Source: DASVWZ01 sp963715675 (GTDB taxonomy: Bacteria; Acidobacteriota; Terriglobia; Terriglobales; Acidobacteriaceae). From it: 64,000 nt of DNA. The stretch spans positions 620,001-684,000 of the forward strand of contig OY970265.1 of assembly GCA_963715675.1 (NCBI GenBank). Reading direction: 5' to 3'. The position numbers were made by a program, and so were the translations under genes. The notes under the pieces were generated by a model. It did not search any database and was not told where the DNA came from. It saw only the letters and a program-made list of their open reading frames with translations. This document shows, one piece after another, positions 62,330 to 64,000 of this stretch (its first letter is position 1; every line of letters begins with the position of its first letter).

Positions 62330-63848
62330 CCACTTGCGGCCGGTTCTCGCCGAATACCACCGCGGTGAACATGAAGATATCCGTGTTCTCATCCTTCCAG
62401 CAGCCGGAGCGCATACCCGCTTTGACGCAGGTCTCTTCCAGGAATCGCTGTCGATCCCATTTTTCCTCCACCGGCACCTGCGGAAGTAAAAGGCCCTCAT
62501 ACGCGCCGTTTTTCATCAGTAAACCGTGCTGGCCAACCTTGATCTGTCGAGTGTCCAGCACCCGCCGAAGGGGCGACAGCACCGAGATTTCGTACTCGAT
62601 CTGCGGCAGTTCCGACGCTGTTACCGGCTCGAATCGGGAGTCGCGCAGGGCGGCCAGCGTGGCCGTGTCCCGCACCGTCATGTACAGAGGTTTCGCCGCG
62701 GCGGTGTAGCCGATGCACCCCCGCAGTTCGCCCGATTTACGCAGAGTCACAAACGCGCCGCGTTCCTGATTCAGCACTTCGTTTGCACTTGCAGTTGGTT
62801 CATACGCCTTTTTCTCCCGCACCGCATACTCCACTGACTTGCGAGCCAGAGCGAGCAGTTCGCTTTTTTCGTGGCCATTCAGTGAGAATTGCGGTTCCAC
62901 GGTCTTGTCACTCTGAGTTTTCAGAAAGACATCCGCGCTGTATCCAACCACCCGCGAACGATCTCCGGTGGTGTCGCCGGAATTGGCGTACTTGAGCACC
63001 ATGGCCTGGTTCGCTCCCATCCGCTCCGCGGCAATCATCGCGGCCACGATCGGTGCGCCGCCACAGGCTTCCCAGACCCTCGCCTCGAAGTTCCGCGACA
63101 TGCTGAAGTAGTCCCACTCCTGCAGTGCATTCAGGGTTTTATGGTCGATCTTCACAGCTTCGTCGTAGGGGTGATAGTGCGACAGATCGGAACTGGCCAC
63201 GATCAGCGTCTCTTTATCGCTGCTCTGGATCAGCTTCGCCAGAGCCACGCCCAGCGCGCGGCTGTTTTCATAACTCTGGTCTCCCATGATGATCGGCACC
63301 AACTGGAAATCGCCCAGCACCCGCTGCAGCCACGGCAGTTCCGCCTCCAGCGCATGCTCAGCGCCTTCCTTCGTGGCAACATGTCCCTGGCTGGAAAACT
63401 TGATGGTCGGACTCATCTGCACCAGTTGCTTGGCAAACGCCTTATCTACCGGAACTGTTCCCAGCGGCGTCGCATACCCGTCACCCTCATAGACGGAGGT
63501 GAAATCAAAGGCCTCGTAGTGCGACGGAGCAATCACGACCACGCGGGAAAACTTGCGCCCTTTCAAGGCCGCGTAAGTGTAGGCAGCCACCGGACCGGAA
63601 AACTGATAGCCGGCATGCGGCGCAACCACAGCGAGAATGCGATCGGTAACTTTCGGCACGGTCGCGTGTGACAGCATCTCGTCCATCATCGCCGTTAGCG
63701 CCTTCGGGTCCGCCGGATAGAAACTACCGGCCACTCCGGGCTGCCTCACAGTGGGTGGACTGCCCCCCAGCAAACGCGGCAGGGCCGCAGCCGCGAGGAA
63801 CGCGACCAAGACAAACGCCAGCGACCAAGTTGCCGCGTGTTTCCTCAT
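62253..63848 (-). CDS. AmmeMemoRadiSam proteins B and A fused (MEMO-AMMECR1)
   Basis: 531 residues from the ATG at 63848 (AGGAGG seven bases upstream). An N-terminal signal anchor (TWSLAFVLVAFLAAAAL) is followed by the MEMO domain: VRQPGVAGSFYPADPKALTAMMDEML, VVAPHAGYQFSGPVAAYTYA, VIAPSHYEAF and ASSDLSHYHPYDEA. Its His residues match the metal site of LigB-like dioxygenases and human MEMO1. The second half (about 340-515) is AMMECR1: RGAFVTLRKSGELRGCIGYTAA and FEPVTASELPQIEYEISVLSP, with the invariant LRGCIGY. A Pro/Gly-rich tail follows. The function of the trio is not firmly known. The radical SAM partner gene ends 22 bases upstream. Confidence 0.93.
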   Translation of the reverse strand: MRKHAATWSLAFVLVAFLAAAALPRLLGGSPPTVRQPGVAGSFYPADPKALTAMMDEMLSHATVPKVTDRILAVVAPHAGYQFSGPVAAYTYAALKGRKFSRVVVIAPSHYEAFDFTSVYEGDGYATPLGTVPVDKAFAKQLVQMSPTIKFSSQGHVATKEGAEHALEAELPWLQRVLGDFQLVPIIMGDQSYENSRALGVALAKLIQSSDKETLIVASSDLSHYHPYDEAVKIDHKTLNALQEWDYFSMSRNFEARVWEACGGAPIVAAMIAAERMGANQAMVLKYANSGDTTGDRSRVVGYSADVFLKTQSDKTVEPQFSLNGHEKSELLALARKSVEYAVREKKAYEPTASANEVLNQERGAFVTLRKSGELRGCIGYTAAAKPLYMTVRDTATLAALRDSRFEPVTASELPQIEYEISVLSPLRRVLDTRQIKVGQHGLLMKNGAYEGLLLPQVPVEEKWDRQRFLEETCVKAGMRSGCWKDENTDIFMFTAVVFGENRPQVVMPDSSSPPGIPIRPGGPAPGSPPH

Positions 63849-63870
63849 AACAAACCCTCCTCTCGCGCTT

Positions 63871-64000
63871 TCATACGTGCCACACACCTGGAATCGTCTG
63901 CTGGCAGAATGAGCAGGCGCCCTTGCGGATCAGAATTTGCTTCACCGTCAAGCCTGCGCGTTCCACTACTATGTGATGACACATCGGGCAATACGTGTTT
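63871..64000 (-). CDS. AmmeMemoRadiSam radical SAM enzyme, C-terminal fragment
   Basis: Only the last 42 codons are inside the window; the start lies beyond position 64000. The sequence NTYCPMCHHIVVERAGLTV...KGACSFCQQTIPGVW matches the characteristic C-terminal end of this radical SAM family. That end has two CxxC pairs and the closing IPGVW. It ends 22 bases before the MEMO-AMMECR1 start on the same strand, so all three activities of the system are in one operon. The radical SAM CxxxCxxC site itself is not visible here. Confidence 0.8.
   Translation of the reverse strand, partial: NTYCPMCHHIVVERAGLTVKQILIRKGACSFCQQTIPGVWHV

Noticed and set aside
1..64000. CRISPR arrays, transposases or prophage genes
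   Set aside because: No regularly spaced repeats and no transposase, integrase or phage structural proteins were seen in any frame.

Overview
The window looks like a chromosomal segment of an Acidobacteriota bacterium, probably class Terriglobia (Koribacter/Terriglobales-like). Coding DNA is GC-rich. Four proteins are built from GloVer repeats, and there are PQQ-type and YVTN-type beta-propellers, a sortilin/VPS10-like propeller protein, small intergenic hairpins, and an AmmeMemoRadiSam locus next to a membrane spermidine-synthase-like protein. This combination is common in that phylum. No lineage marker such as rRNA is present, so the assignment is an inference.

Layout. 1-3.9 kb: one partial GloVer gene on the minus strand and two tandemly duplicated secreted GloVer genes on the plus strand. 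3.9-5.4 kb: metallo-beta-lactamase-fold hydrolase, secG and tRNA-Leu(GAG). 5.4-38.4 kb: a long exopolysaccharide locus. It starts with UDP-glucose dehydrogenase (minus strand) and a polysaccharide deacetylase. It continues on the plus strand with a NusG-like antiterminator, a small Fis-type HTH protein, a Wza-like export protein, a Wzz-like chain-length protein, a degenerate tyrosine-kinase-like ATPase and the initiating WbaP/WcaJ-type sugar transferase. Directly after this comes a nonribosomal peptide block: an A-PCP protein, a cytochrome P450, a secreted PQQ propeller, a C-A-PCP-TE protein and a truncated-C-A-PCP-TE protein. The polysaccharide genes then resume with a Wzx-like flippase, a GH10 glycoside hydrolase, a Wzy-like polymerase/ligase, a WecG/TagA glycosyltransferase, a GDP-mannose-3,5-epimerase-like enzyme, a GloVer protein, a sulfotransferase, two paralogous GT4 glycosyltransferases and a DUF362 protein.

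38.4-44.9 kb: two coupled tiny membrane proteins, then a tightly overlapping operon of a secreted unknown protein, a solute-binding protein, an NtrY-like histidine kinase and an NtrX/NtrC-like sigma-54 activator. 44.9-50.6 kb: a TonB-dependent receptor and a large VPS10-like propeller protein, divergently transcribed. 50.8-52.5 kb: an OmpR/PhoB-family regulator whose receiver lacks the phosphoacceptor Asp, and a tandem universal stress protein with a CRP-like palindrome upstream. 53.2-58.6 kb: a secreted unknown, a second PQQ propeller, a Gfo/Idh/MocA oxidoreductase, a lactonase-like lipoprotein and an outer-membrane barrel. 58.9-64 kb: a Tat-type DUF362 protein, a membrane spermidine-synthase-like protein, a MEMO-AMMECR1 fusion and the last codons of the partner radical SAM enzyme.

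The main biological point is the NRPS/P450 block sitting in the same orientation between the first-sugar transferase and the flippase of an exopolysaccharide operon. This suggests either a peptide- or amino-acid-decorated, possibly sulfated polysaccharide, or a peptide made and regulated together with the matrix. Start codons were chosen from ribosome binding sites, signal peptides and overlaps, and are stated where they matter.
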